Of a stretch of DNA of 61,474 nucleotides, positions 8,270 through 16,402 are shown piece by piece (position 1 is the first letter of the stretch; every line of letters begins with the position of its first letter). The notes beneath the pieces are model-generated. The model worked only from the letters and a program-made list of their open reading frames with translations, had not been told where the DNA came from and did not search any database. The stretch covers positions 1 to 61,474 of the forward strand of contig JANWXW010000141.1 of assembly GCA_025057315.1 (NCBI GenBank), written 5' to 3'. This DNA is from Myxococcota bacterium. GTDB taxonomy: Bacteria; Myxococcota_A; Polyangia; Palsa-1104; JAEUJZ01. The translations under genes were made by a program, and so were the position numbers.

Positions 8270-9311
8270 TGCCCACCGGAGCACCGCGGCGATCGAGCGA
8301 GCGCTGCGCCGCCTCCAGCACCTTGACCACCTCCAGCCCCTCCCGTGCGCCGCTGCGTGGTGTGGTCTTGCGCTGAATGCACTCGATGAAGTGACGACAC
8401 TCGACGTTGAGCGGCTCGGCCATGGGCACATGGGGGATGTGGATGTCGCCCTGGCGCACTGACAGGTACTCGCCGAACTGGGTAAACTCCGGCGGTCGCG
8501 AGAAGCCCTTGTCATAGATGCGCAGCTTTTCCGTCGGGTGCACGTCGTCCAGTTCGACCATGCGTTGACTGCCGACCACCGTGAGGCGGCGCTCCTTACG
8601 CGGGTCCAGCCACGAAACTTGGATCTGTGCCATTTGGCCGCCAGCAAACTCCAGGTTGACAAAGACTACATCCTGGACGCCAGGCTGGAGGTAGCTCTGT
8701 CCGCGCGCAGCCACGGTGATGGGCGTCTGTCCCAGCAGGTAATGGATGATTGAGAGGTCGTGCGGCATCAAGCTCCACATGGCGTTTTCGTCCTGGCGGA
8801 GCCGACCGAGATTGACCCGCAGCGCATACAGGTAATAGATGTCGCCGATGTCACCAGCCTGAATCATCTCGCGCAGGCGCAGCACAGCCGGGTGGTAGAG
8901 CATGAGGTGGCCGACCATGAGGGTCCGGCCTGTCTCCTCGGCGCGGCGGGCCACGGCGAGGGCATCCTCGATGCGCAGCGCCATGGGTTTCTCGACAAAG
9001 ACATGCTTGCCTGCAGAGAGCGACTTGATGGCCTGCATGGCGTGGTCCGCGGCGGGCGTGCACAGCACCACCGCATCCACTTCGTCATCGGCCAAAACCT
9101 CGTCGAGCTGGGTGCCTAGCCGGGCCCCCGGTGCAAGCTGGGCCGCCCGCCGCAGCGCCTGCTCGCTGCGGTCGCACACGCGCACCAGTCGACATCCCTC
9201 CAGCCGTGCAAAGGTGCGCACATGGTTGATTCCCCAATAGCCAGCACCGACCACGGCCACGCGTACCGTCTCGGCAGGGTCGGAATGCGGGTCATCAGAG
9301 CGAATATCCAT
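8262..9311 (-). CDS. Gfo/Idh/MocA NAD-dependent sugar dehydrogenase, WlbA/WbpB-like
   Basis: This is a 349-residue two-domain oxidoreductase. The Rossmann motif VAVVGAGYWGINH starts at about residue 18, EKPMAL (Lys/Pro of the conserved EKP) follows, and the C-terminal alpha/beta domain carries the PHDLSIIHYLLG segment typical of sugar-nucleotide members. The next gene in transcription order's upstream direction (9327-10445, same strand) is a sugar aminotransferase, the pairing seen in UDP-2,3-diamino-uronate biosynthesis, where WlbA oxidises C3 of UDP-GlcNAcA and WlbC transaminates. Substrate assignment is inferred from this pairing; no UDP-GlcNAc 6-dehydrogenase lies in the window. Confidence 0.85.
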   Translation of the reverse strand: MDIRSDDPHSDPAETVRVAVVGAGYWGINHVRTFARLEGCRLVRVCDRSEQALRRAAQLAPGARLGTQLDEVLADDEVDAVVLCTPAADHAMQAIKSLSAGKHVFVEKPMALRIEDALAVARRAEETGRTLMVGHLMLYHPAVLRLREMIQAGDIGDIYYLYALRVNLGRLRQDENAMWSLMPHDLSIIHYLLGQTPITVAARGQSYLQPGVQDVVFVNLEFAGGQMAQIQVSWLDPRKERRLTVVGSQRMVELDDVHPTEKLRIYDKGFSRPPEFTQFGEYLSVRQGDIHIPHVPMAEPLNVECRHFIECIQRKTTPRSGAREGLEVVKVLEAAQRSLDRRGAPVGIT

Positions 9312-9326
9312 CTCCCATTCCTTGTA

Positions 9327-10445
9327 TCATCTGGCGTAGAAGCGACGGATGGTCTCCGCAACGTAATCGATCTGTTCGTCGGACAGCTCAGGGTGGACCG
9401 GGATCGCCAGAGCCTGCCGTGCCGCTGCTTCCGCCCGCGGGAAATCGCCCTCGCGATACCCCAGATGTGCAAAGCATGGCTGCAGGTGCAGTGGCACTGG
9501 GTAGTACACTTCCGTCTCAATGTGCCGCTCTGCCAGGTAGGCACGCAGCTCATCGCGCCGAGGAGCGCGTATCACGAAGTGGTGCCACACATGCCCTGGC
9601 TGGTCTCGCGGCAGCACGAGGGGTGCGCCGGGAATGTCACCGAGCTGCGCCAGATAGCGATGAGCATTCTGCCGCCGCCGTTCGTTCCATGCTGGCAGCT
9701 CGGCCAGCTTGACGCGCAGCAGGGCGGCCTGCAGAGCATCCAGGCGGAAGTTCCCCCCATAGATGGCATGCACATACTTGGGACGCGAGCCGTGCTGGCG
9801 CATGACTGCCACCCGGTCTGCTACTTCGGCATGGCGCGTCACGACTGCTCCCCCGTCTCCGGCAGCCCCCAGGTTCTTGGAGGGAAAGAAGCTCAGCGTG
9901 GCACATGTACTTAGCTGCCCGATGCCTGGTGCCAACGTCTGCGAGGCGTCCTCGATAACCGGCAGACCAGTTTGCACCAGACGGGTCACGTCCATCTGCA
10001 TACCAAACAGGTGCACTGGCAGCAGCAGGCGGGTGCGTGGCCCGATGCGACGCAACATATCGTCGACGTCGACGTTGAACCCTCCCTCCTCGAGGTCAGC
10101 AAAGACTGGCCGCCCCCCCAGGCGCACCGCTGTCTCGGGGGTAGCAAAGAAGCTAAAAGCGGTGGTAAGGACCTCTTCATCTTCGCGCAGCAGGCGCTGC
10201 TGCGGCCGTTCGTCCGGGCGAAGCAGCACGGCCATGGCCGCGCTGAGCAGCGCATCGGTTCCCGAGGAGACGCCGACCGCATGGGGCAGACCCAGGTAGT
10301 GGGCCAGATCTGTCTCGAAGGCTTCCAGCTCGGGGCCCATGACATGGCGGCCACTGGCCAGCACGCGCAGGACGGCCTCATCCAGACGAGACTTCAGCTT
10401 GGCGTACTGAGACTTCAAATCGAGAAGGGGAACATGCATTGTCAT
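9327..10445 (-). CDS. DegT/DnrJ/EryC1/StrS PLP-dependent sugar aminotransferase
   Basis: The protein has 372 residues from ATG 10445 (ATG 10439 also fits; the frame is open to 10487 without a better start). The fold type I aminotransferase motifs are SGTDAL (61-66), IEDASQ (164-169) and the PLP lysine Lys190 in FFPSKNLG. A slightly enlarged loop at residues 76-91 is acidic and basic in character. The family transfers an amino group from glutamate to a ketosugar nucleotide. Together with the dehydrogenase 15 bp downstream it should install an amino sugar, plausibly a 3-amino-uronate. Confidence 0.9.
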   Translation of the reverse strand: MTMHVPLLDLKSQYAKLKSRLDEAVLRVLASGRHVMGPELEAFETDLAHYLGLPHAVGVSSGTDALLSAAMAVLLRPDERPQQRLLREDEEVLTTAFSFFATPETAVRLGGRPVFADLEEGGFNVDVDDMLRRIGPRTRLLLPVHLFGMQMDVTRLVQTGLPVIEDASQTLAPGIGQLSTCATLSFFPSKNLGAAGDGGAVVTRHAEVADRVAVMRQHGSRPKYVHAIYGGNFRLDALQAALLRVKLAELPAWNERRRQNAHRYLAQLGDIPGAPLVLPRDQPGHVWHHFVIRAPRRDELRAYLAERHIETEVYYPVPLHLQPCFAHLGYREGDFPRAEAAARQALAIPVHPELSDEQIDYVAETIRRFYAR

Positions 10446-10511
10446 TGACAGTATATAAGCTGTCTGTCTTGGTCGGCCACTGCGCACGACCAGCTGCTAG
10501 GCTGCTTTAAG

Positions 10512-11351
10512 ATGCGCACCCTGCCCTCCCCCGGTGCCAACCTGCCAGAACCATGGAACCTACATCACTCCCGTCGTCTGTTCGACGAGTGCTGGGGGCG
10601 TGCGGCGGCCTCCCCCTCAAGCGACCCGGGCAATGAGCGTCGTCTGGCAGCCATCGTCGGCATGTGCCCGCTGGTGGATTCGGTCCTGGACGTCGGTTGC
10701 GGCGATGGTGAGCTGTTGCGCGCGCTGGCCGCAAGAGCCCGTCGTCGCTACGGTTGCGACACCTCGGCTGTGGGCCTACAGAGGCTCGGGCGCGACGGCA
10801 CGGTGCGGGTGGTACAGGCTGCTGCCGATCGGCTGCCGTTTGCCGACCGCGCCTTCGAGCTGGTGGCATGCTGCGACGTGCTAGAGCACCTGCCAGAGGA
10901 AACCGTCGCAGCAGCCCTGTGCGAGATCATGCGGGTGGCCGCGCGCTACGTTCTTCTTAACGTGCCCCTGAACGAAGACCTAGGCTGGTCCGAGATCCGC
11001 TGCCACTGCGGCCGCTTGTACCACCGCGATCATCACCAGCGCAGCTACACCGCATGGCAGGTCGAGGAGATGTTACCAGCTGCCCGCTTCCGCCTCCTCG
11101 GGCGGTGCACGACCGGCTGGACCGTGCGGCGCCTGCTGCGGCTGCCACGGGGCCTTGGCGCCGCGCTGAGCCTAGGCCATGATCTGGCTGCCCGCTGCGA
11201 CCGCTGCGGCGAGCATCCGGCGCCCCTGCGGCCGGCCCAACGTCTGCTCCGCGATGTCTTTGTGCGCTGCCACCATGCTCTGACCCGTCCGCTGGCAGGC
11301 CTTCTGTCGCAAGACAGCGAGATCGTGGTACTGTTCGGCCGCCGGTCCTAG
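10512..11351 (+). CDS. Class I SAM-dependent methyltransferase
   Basis: This is 279 residues. SAM-binding motif I is VLDVGCGDGELL (about residues 58-69), with the acidic strand-2 motif in GCDTS and the LEHLPEE segment typical of UbiE/type-11 methyltransferases. The C-terminal 100 residues are Arg/His/Cys-rich, with a CDRC pair, and do not match a standard domain by eye. It starts a + strand run (methyltransferase, deacetylase, flippase, asnB2) with gaps of 3, 19 and 1 bp, so it is probably an operon. The acceptor is likely a sugar or lipid-linked glycan, by context. Confidence 0.85.
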   Translation: MRTLPSPGANLPEPWNLHHSRRLFDECWGRAAASPSSDPGNERRLAAIVGMCPLVDSVLDVGCGDGELLRALAARARRRYGCDTSAVGLQRLGRDGTVRVVQAAADRLPFADRAFELVACCDVLEHLPEETVAAALCEIMRVAARYVLLNVPLNEDLGWSEIRCHCGRLYHRDHHQRSYTAWQVEEMLPAARFRLLGRCTTGWTVRRLLRLPRGLGAALSLGHDLAARCDRCGEHPAPLRPAQRLLRDVFVRCHHALTRPLAGLLSQDSEIVVLFGRRS

Positions 11352-11354
11352 ACC

Positions 11355-11993
11355 ATGCCCAATCCAAAGCGCATCCTTGTATTGGCCCCCCACACCGACG
11401 ACGGAGAGTTTGGCTGCGGCGGCACCATCGCGCGCCTGGTCCGCCAGGGCCACCAGGTCTATTATGTTGCTTTTTCCACCGCTGAGGAGTCGGTGCCCGA
11501 GGGCCTGCCGCGGAACATCCTAGAGCTGGAAGTCCGGGAGGCCACGCGCCTGCTCGGCGTTGAGCCCGAGCGCCTTCTCATTTACCGCTACACCGTGCGC
11601 ACGCTGCACAGGCATCGCCAGGAGATCCTGGAGGAGATGGTGCGCATGAGGCGCGAGATCCAACCAGACCTGGTGCTCCTGCCCTGCAGCCACGACCTGC
11701 ATCAGGACCATGAAACCGTCCACCGCGAGGCCCTGCGCGCTTTTCGCAACGGCACCATGCTGGGCTATGAGATGCCGCGCAACAACATCACCTTCACCGC
11801 CCAAGCATTTGTCGTGCTAACAGAGGAGGACCTGGCGCGCAAGGTCGCCGCTCTCCAGTGCTACGAGTCGCAAAAGTTCCGCGGCTACACCGACGAGCGA
11901 TACATCCGCGCCCTGGCGCTTACACGCGGGGTCCAGATTGGCGTGGACTATGCCGAGGCGTTCGAGGTGCTGCGCTGGGTCATGCCGCTGTAG
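11355..11993 (+). CDS. PIG-L family zinc deacetylase
   Basis: This is a 212-residue LmbE/PIG-L protein. The metal motif is APHTDDGEFGCGG (His13, Asp15, Asp16, Glu18), in place of the more usual HPDDE, and the second ligand motif is HDLHQDH (about residues 116-122). PIG-L enzymes remove N-acetyl from GlcNAc-containing lipids or sugar nucleotides in the cytoplasm. It lies 3 bp after the methyltransferase and 19 bp before the flippase, so it probably tailors the glycan made by this cluster. Confidence 0.9.
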   Translation: MPNPKRILVLAPHTDDGEFGCGGTIARLVRQGHQVYYVAFSTAEESVPEGLPRNILELEVREATRLLGVEPERLLIYRYTVRTLHRHRQEILEEMVRMRREIQPDLVLLPCSHDLHQDHETVHREALRAFRNGTMLGYEMPRNNITFTAQAFVVLTEEDLARKVAALQCYESQKFRGYTDERYIRALALTRGVQIGVDYAEAFEVLRWVMPL

Positions 11994-12012
11994 CGAGCAG
12001 GCGGAGGCCGCA

Positions 12013-13341
12013 GTGACTAGTGCGCCGGAGCAGCGGAGCTCCGTGCCGGCCGTCGGCCGGTCCGTGTTGTGGATGGTGCTGACCCGAGCTGCCCTGTTGC
12101 CGCTGGGTCTGGCACAGGGAGCTGTGCTGGCCCGTCAGCTCGGTCCGGCGGGTCTGGGGCGCTACAGTGCGCTCCTGGTGGATGCCAACCTCCTGGTGGC
12201 TCTGGCAGGCTGGGGCCTGCCCGGGGCGCTGTCTGTGCTGCTGGGACAGGAGCCAGGTCGGCTGCGCGCGCTGGTGCACATCGCCTTGCGCCATGGGTTG
12301 GTGGTGCTGGTTGCACCCGCAGCTGCGGTGGTGCTGGCTGCGACCCTATGGCCGGCGCTGCCCGCGATGGTTTCGCGCACCCCCCAGGAGGTGGCTCTGG
12401 TGGCGGTGCTGTGCATCTGCCAATATGTGCGCGACGTGCTCGGCGCGTTGCTGCTGGGCGGCCAGCTCTTTGGCGCACAAAACCGTCAGGCTGTCCTGCT
12501 TAGCCTCTTCCAGATCGCGCTGCTACTGATCCTGGCTGGCCTGGGGCGGCTAGATGCTCTGAGCGCTCTGTCGGTGCAGATCGCCGGCAACGTCCTGCTG
12601 TCGGTGCTGGCTGCGCGGGCTCTGGTGGCGACCAGGTGGCCTGTGTCGGTGCCCGCGGCGGGCCTGGCCGCGGAGGCTCGGCGCATCGGGGTGCGCAACT
12701 TCCTCCATCTTTTGCCGGATCTGCTGCTGATGCGCATCGATGTCTACCTGATCCAGGGTCTGCTCCGGCGTGCCACAGCCCAGACCGAGCTAGGCCTGTA
12801 CCAGGCCGGCGTGCGCATTGCGGAGCTGGTGCTGCTGGTGCCAAGCGCACTCAACGCGGTGCTGTTCGCCAAGGCTGCTGCCCGTGAGGACCTGACCCGC
12901 ATCACCGTCGCTGGAGCGAAGCTGTCCATGTACCTGGGGCTAGCCTGTCTGCTGGCCATGGCGTTTTTGGGGCGGCCTGTGCTGATTCTGCTCTTTGGCC
13001 CGCGCTTTGCCGGCTCGTTCCTGCCCTGCCTCCTGGTGCTGCTCGGCTGCAGCGCCCTGTGCCTCGGCGGGCCACTGGCAGGGACCCTGGCCGGTGCCGG
13101 GGCCTACCCCCGCAGCGTGATCCTGGCTCAGGTGGTGGCGTTGCTGGTCAATGTGGGTGCCAACGTGGTCCTCATCCCGCCTCTGGGGGCAGTCGGCGCG
13201 GGTGCCGCCAGCGCGCTGGCCTACGCTGTGAGTACGGCGGTCATCGCCGGGGGCTTCTGCCGCCGCTTCGGCATCTCGCCCCTGGAGTTGCTCCGGCCGG
13301 AGCGTCCACAGACGCTGCTGCGGTGGGCCAAAGGAGGTTGA
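12013..13341 (+). CDS. Oligosaccharide flippase (Wzx/MATE-like)
   Basis: The protein has 442 residues from GTG 12013, chosen because GCGGAGG lies 6 nt upstream; the open frame reaches back to 11938 inside the deacetylase gene. About 12-14 hydrophobic segments cover the whole length. The opening WMVLTRAALLPLGLAQGAVLARQLGPAGLGRYS is typical of polysaccharide flippases: an amphipathic first helix and a G-x-x-x-Y-G-like turn. The expected role is moving undecaprenyl-linked glycan across the inner membrane. Its last codons carry the Shine-Dalgarno of asnB2. Confidence 0.88.
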   Translation: MTSAPEQRSSVPAVGRSVLWMVLTRAALLPLGLAQGAVLARQLGPAGLGRYSALLVDANLLVALAGWGLPGALSVLLGQEPGRLRALVHIALRHGLVVLVAPAAAVVLAATLWPALPAMVSRTPQEVALVAVLCICQYVRDVLGALLLGGQLFGAQNRQAVLLSLFQIALLLILAGLGRLDALSALSVQIAGNVLLSVLAARALVATRWPVSVPAAGLAAEARRIGVRNFLHLLPDLLLMRIDVYLIQGLLRRATAQTELGLYQAGVRIAELVLLVPSALNAVLFAKAAAREDLTRITVAGAKLSMYLGLACLLAMAFLGRPVLILLFGPRFAGSFLPCLLVLLGCSALCLGGPLAGTLAGAGAYPRSVILAQVVALLVNVGANVVLIPPLGAVGAGAASALAYAVSTAVIAGGFCRRFGISPLELLRPERPQTLLRWAKGG

Positions 13342-13342
13342 C

Positions 13343-15274
13343 ATGTGCGGCATCGTGGCTCTGGCACTGCCTGCCCCCCTGGCAGCCCGCGCGCAGCTTG
13401 GCCGTGCGCTGTGCCAGCTCCTAGCCCACCGCGGACCTGACGACGAGGATTTCTACCACGACCCGGACGTGCCGCTCACGCTAGGCCACCGGCGCCTGTC
13501 CATCATCGACCTGTCAGCCGACGGACGCCAGCCCATGAGCCGGGGGCCCCTGGTGCTGGCCTTCAACGGCGAAATCTATAATTATTTGGAGCTGCGACAG
13601 GAACTGGCTGCACGGGGCCACGTCTTCCGCACCCGCAGCGACACCGAGGTCCTGCTGGCGGCCCTGGCGGAGTGGGGCGAGGAGGCGCTCCAGCGCACCA
13701 ACGGCATGTTTGCCATCCTGCTGTGGGACCGCTCGCGGCGACGCCTGTCGCTGGTCCGCGACCGGTTTGGTGTAAAACCTCTTTACTATCTGGTGCAACA
13801 GCGGCCGCGGCCGATGCTGCTGTGTGCCTCGGAGCCCAAGGCGATCCTGGCCGCAGCGCGGGCGCTGGGCCTGCCCGTGGAGGTCGAGCGCGACGTGCTG
13901 TGCGCTTACCTGGCCGACGCCCCGACCGAAGACGACGAGCGTACCTTCTTCCGCCGGGTGCACCGCGTGCTCCCCAGCGAGATCGTTACTGCCGACCTGG
14001 CCCGGCTGGAGCAGGGGCTGCTGCCCCTGGAGCGCCGCTTCTGGTACGCGCTCACCCCAGATCGTTGCCCGCCACCTAGTGGCCACGGGGATGAGCAGTT
14101 CCTCGACCTGCTGACCGATTCGATCCGGCTGCGGCTGCGCAGCGACGTCCCGGTGGGCACCTGCCTGTCAGGCGGCCTGGACAGCTCCGCCGTGGTGTGC
14201 GTGGCCAGCCGTCGCCTTGGCGTGCGGCCGCATACCTTCTCGGCAGTCCACGGTGCGGGCGACCCTGCCGACGAGAGCCGATTCATCGATACCGTCGTGG
14301 CACACGCCGAGGTACCGAGCCATCGGGTGAACCCGGCGGAGCGCTTCTCTGCCGACGCCTTCTTGGCCTTCCTCGCGCTGCAAGACGAGCCGGTCGGGGG
14401 CACGACCGTATGGGCGCAGCACAGCGTGTTCCAGCTGGCCCGCGAGCATGGGGTCAAGGTCATGCTCGACGGTCAAGGGGCAGACGAGACCCTGACCGGC
14501 TACCAGGGTGCATTCCGTCCCCTGTGGGCGCATCTGCTGGGTCGCGGGGCGCTTGTCCGGCTAGGCCGAGAGCTGTGCGCGGCCCGTCGGCTGCATGGCC
14601 TCCCCACCCCACAGGGGCTGCTGGGGGCAGCCTGGCTGCTGCTGACCAGCCGCGCCCCGCGGGCCTATGCGCTCTACCTTGAGCGCCGGTGGCAACGCCA
14701 CTTTGCGTCTGGGCGCCATCCCGGCTTTCACCTGTACGTGCCACCTCCCCCCAGGGCCCTGCCCCACACGCCCCAGTGGAGCGCCCGGAGCCCCCTGCAC
14801 GCGTACCTGTACCAGCTCATCTTCGGATCATCGCTGCAGACCATCCTGCGCTACGAGGACCGCAACAGCATGGCCGCCTCCATTGAGGCTCGTGAGCCAT
14901 TTCTGGACGTTCGTCTGGTCGAGCACTGCCTCGGCCACCCTCCCGAGGCGCTCGTCGAGAATGGCCAAACCAAGGCCCTGCTGCGGCGCGCGCTGCGGGG
15001 TGTGTTGCCGGAACGAGTGCGCCAACGCACCGACAAGATCGGATTTGCTACCCCGGAAGCCCGCTGGCTCCGCGGCCCCCTGCGCCCGCTGCTGCTGGAT
15101 CTGCTTGCCTCGCCGCAGAGCGTGCGGTGCGGCCTGCTGGATGTCCCGACCCTCCATGCGATCTTTCGGCGCCTGGATCAGGACACGGATTCCCGTGCCA
15201 GTGCCGCCAGCTACGCGCTGTTTAAGGCCCTCAATGTCGAGCTCTGGCTGCGGCAGCACCATCTCTCGTGGTAG
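13343..15274 (+). CDS. asnB: Second asparagine-synthase family amidotransferase
   Basis: This is 643 residues with Cys2 in MCGIVA and an excellent Shine-Dalgarno (AAAGGAGG, 6 nt before ATG) inside the flippase gene end. The glutaminase motifs HRGPDD and NGEIYN, and the synthetase PP-loop SGGLDSS at residues 276-282, are intact, as is LDGQGADETLTGYQG. It is clearly divergent from the paralogue at 3394 and about 40 residues longer, with an extended linker around residues 180-240. It sits at the end of the glycan operon, so a sugar-amidating role (uronate to uronamide) is more likely here than free asparagine synthesis, but this is not provable from sequence. Confidence 0.9.
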   Translation: MCGIVALALPAPLAARAQLGRALCQLLAHRGPDDEDFYHDPDVPLTLGHRRLSIIDLSADGRQPMSRGPLVLAFNGEIYNYLELRQELAARGHVFRTRSDTEVLLAALAEWGEEALQRTNGMFAILLWDRSRRRLSLVRDRFGVKPLYYLVQQRPRPMLLCASEPKAILAAARALGLPVEVERDVLCAYLADAPTEDDERTFFRRVHRVLPSEIVTADLARLEQGLLPLERRFWYALTPDRCPPPSGHGDEQFLDLLTDSIRLRLRSDVPVGTCLSGGLDSSAVVCVASRRLGVRPHTFSAVHGAGDPADESRFIDTVVAHAEVPSHRVNPAERFSADAFLAFLALQDEPVGGTTVWAQHSVFQLAREHGVKVMLDGQGADETLTGYQGAFRPLWAHLLGRGALVRLGRELCAARRLHGLPTPQGLLGAAWLLLTSRAPRAYALYLERRWQRHFASGRHPGFHLYVPPPPRALPHTPQWSARSPLHAYLYQLIFGSSLQTILRYEDRNSMAASIEAREPFLDVRLVEHCLGHPPEALVENGQTKALLRRALRGVLPERVRQRTDKIGFATPEARWLRGPLRPLLLDLLASPQSVRCGLLDVPTLHAIFRRLDQDTDSRASAASYALFKALNVELWLRQHHLSW

Positions 15275-15296
15275 ATGAGCAAGTGGTCCATAAAAT

Positions 15297-15310
15297 GTAA
15301 TCTAGATTAC
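15297..15310. promoter_or_regulatory. 14-bp perfect palindrome in an AT-rich island
   Basis: GTAATCTAGATTAC is perfectly palindromic and is followed at once by an A/T run (15311-15328). The 90-bp gap between asnB2 and the broken peptidase is the most AT-rich stretch nearby. It could be an operator overlapping the promoter of the downstream gene, or part of a terminator. No GC stem with a U-tract is visible, so an operator is the better guess. Confidence 0.45.
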
Positions 15311-15366
15311 TTAATTTTTAAAAAATTGTCGGTTTGACGCGCTGCGGGCATAGGTAAGATGGGCCC

Positions 15367-16352
15367 ATGATGGCTTCATCGTGCGCCTGTCTGACCTCCC
15401 CGTCCTCGCGTCGGGGTCTCTACCCGGAAATTGAGCCCTACCGCACCGGACGGCTGCGCGTGTCGCGGATCCATGAGCTGTACTTCGAGGAATCGGGGAA
15501 CCCCCAGGGCAAGCCGGTGGTCTTCGTGCACGGCGGACCGGGCAGCGGCACCGAGCCGAACCAGCGCCGCTTCTTCGATCCCTCGCGCTACCGCATCGTG
15601 CTGTTTGATCAGCGTGGCGCAGGCCGCAGCACGCCGCACGGCTGCCCGGAGGACACACCACCTAGCACCTGGTGGAGGACATGGAGAAGTTCCGCGAGCA
15701 CCTAAAGATCCCGCGCTGGCAAGTCTTCGGTGGCTCCTGGGGTAGCACCCTGTCTCTGGCCTATGCCGAGTCGCATCCGGAGCGGGTCACCGAGATGGTG
15801 CTCCGCGGCATCTTTTTGCTGCGGCGACAGGAGATCGAATGGTTCTATCAGCGCGGGGCGAGCATGCTGTTCCCCGATGCCTGGGAGGAGTACATACGCC
15901 CGATCCCCGAAGAGGAGCGCGGCGACCTGGTACGCGCTTACTACCGCCGGCTCACCGGGCCCGACGAGGCCATGCGGCGCGAGGCCGCGTTGTGCTGGAG
16001 CCGCTGGGAGGGGCGGACGAGCAGACTCCTGGAGGATCCGCAGCTGGTGGCTCGCGTCTGTGGCGAAGCGATGTCCATGGCCCTGGCACGCATCGAGTGT
16101 CATTACTTTGTCCACCGCGGCTTTCTAGAGCGGGAGACGCAGCTTCTGGATGATTTGCCCCGGATTCATCACATTCCGGCAACCATCGTGCAGGGCCGCT
16201 ACGATGTGATCTGTCCAATGGAGTCGGCGTGGCTGCTACACTCGCGCTGGCCGGGCTCCGTGCTGCGCATCGTGCCTGATGCAGGCCACTCGGCGATGGA
16301 GCCAGGCATCATCCACGAGCTGGTCTCCGCGACCGACCGATTTGCGCGGTAG
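15367..16352 (+). pseudogene. pip: Prolyl iminopeptidase, frameshifted
   Basis: This alpha/beta-hydrolase would remove N-terminal proline. Two frames carry its halves. 15367 to about 15660 encodes the N-terminal part (LYPEIEPYRTGRL, FVHGGPGSG oxyanion region, DQRGAGRS). About 15663-16352 encodes the rest in another frame (nucleophile elbow GGSWGS, then Asp in GRYDVICP and His in DAGHSAMEP). The break lies in GGACACACCACCTAGCACC. The lost region normally reads like NTT-W/Q-x-L. The downstream frame gives TT, stop, HL, so an AC duplication plus a TAG explains it; a single-base deletion that keeps the usual length explains it equally well. All catalytic residues survive, so a recent mutation or a sequencing error is possible. 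Confidence 0.8.
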
Positions 16353-16402
16353 GGACCGCGCCACTGCTTTACAAGCTCGGAGGCCCTCCATACCTTGAGC
16401 CC

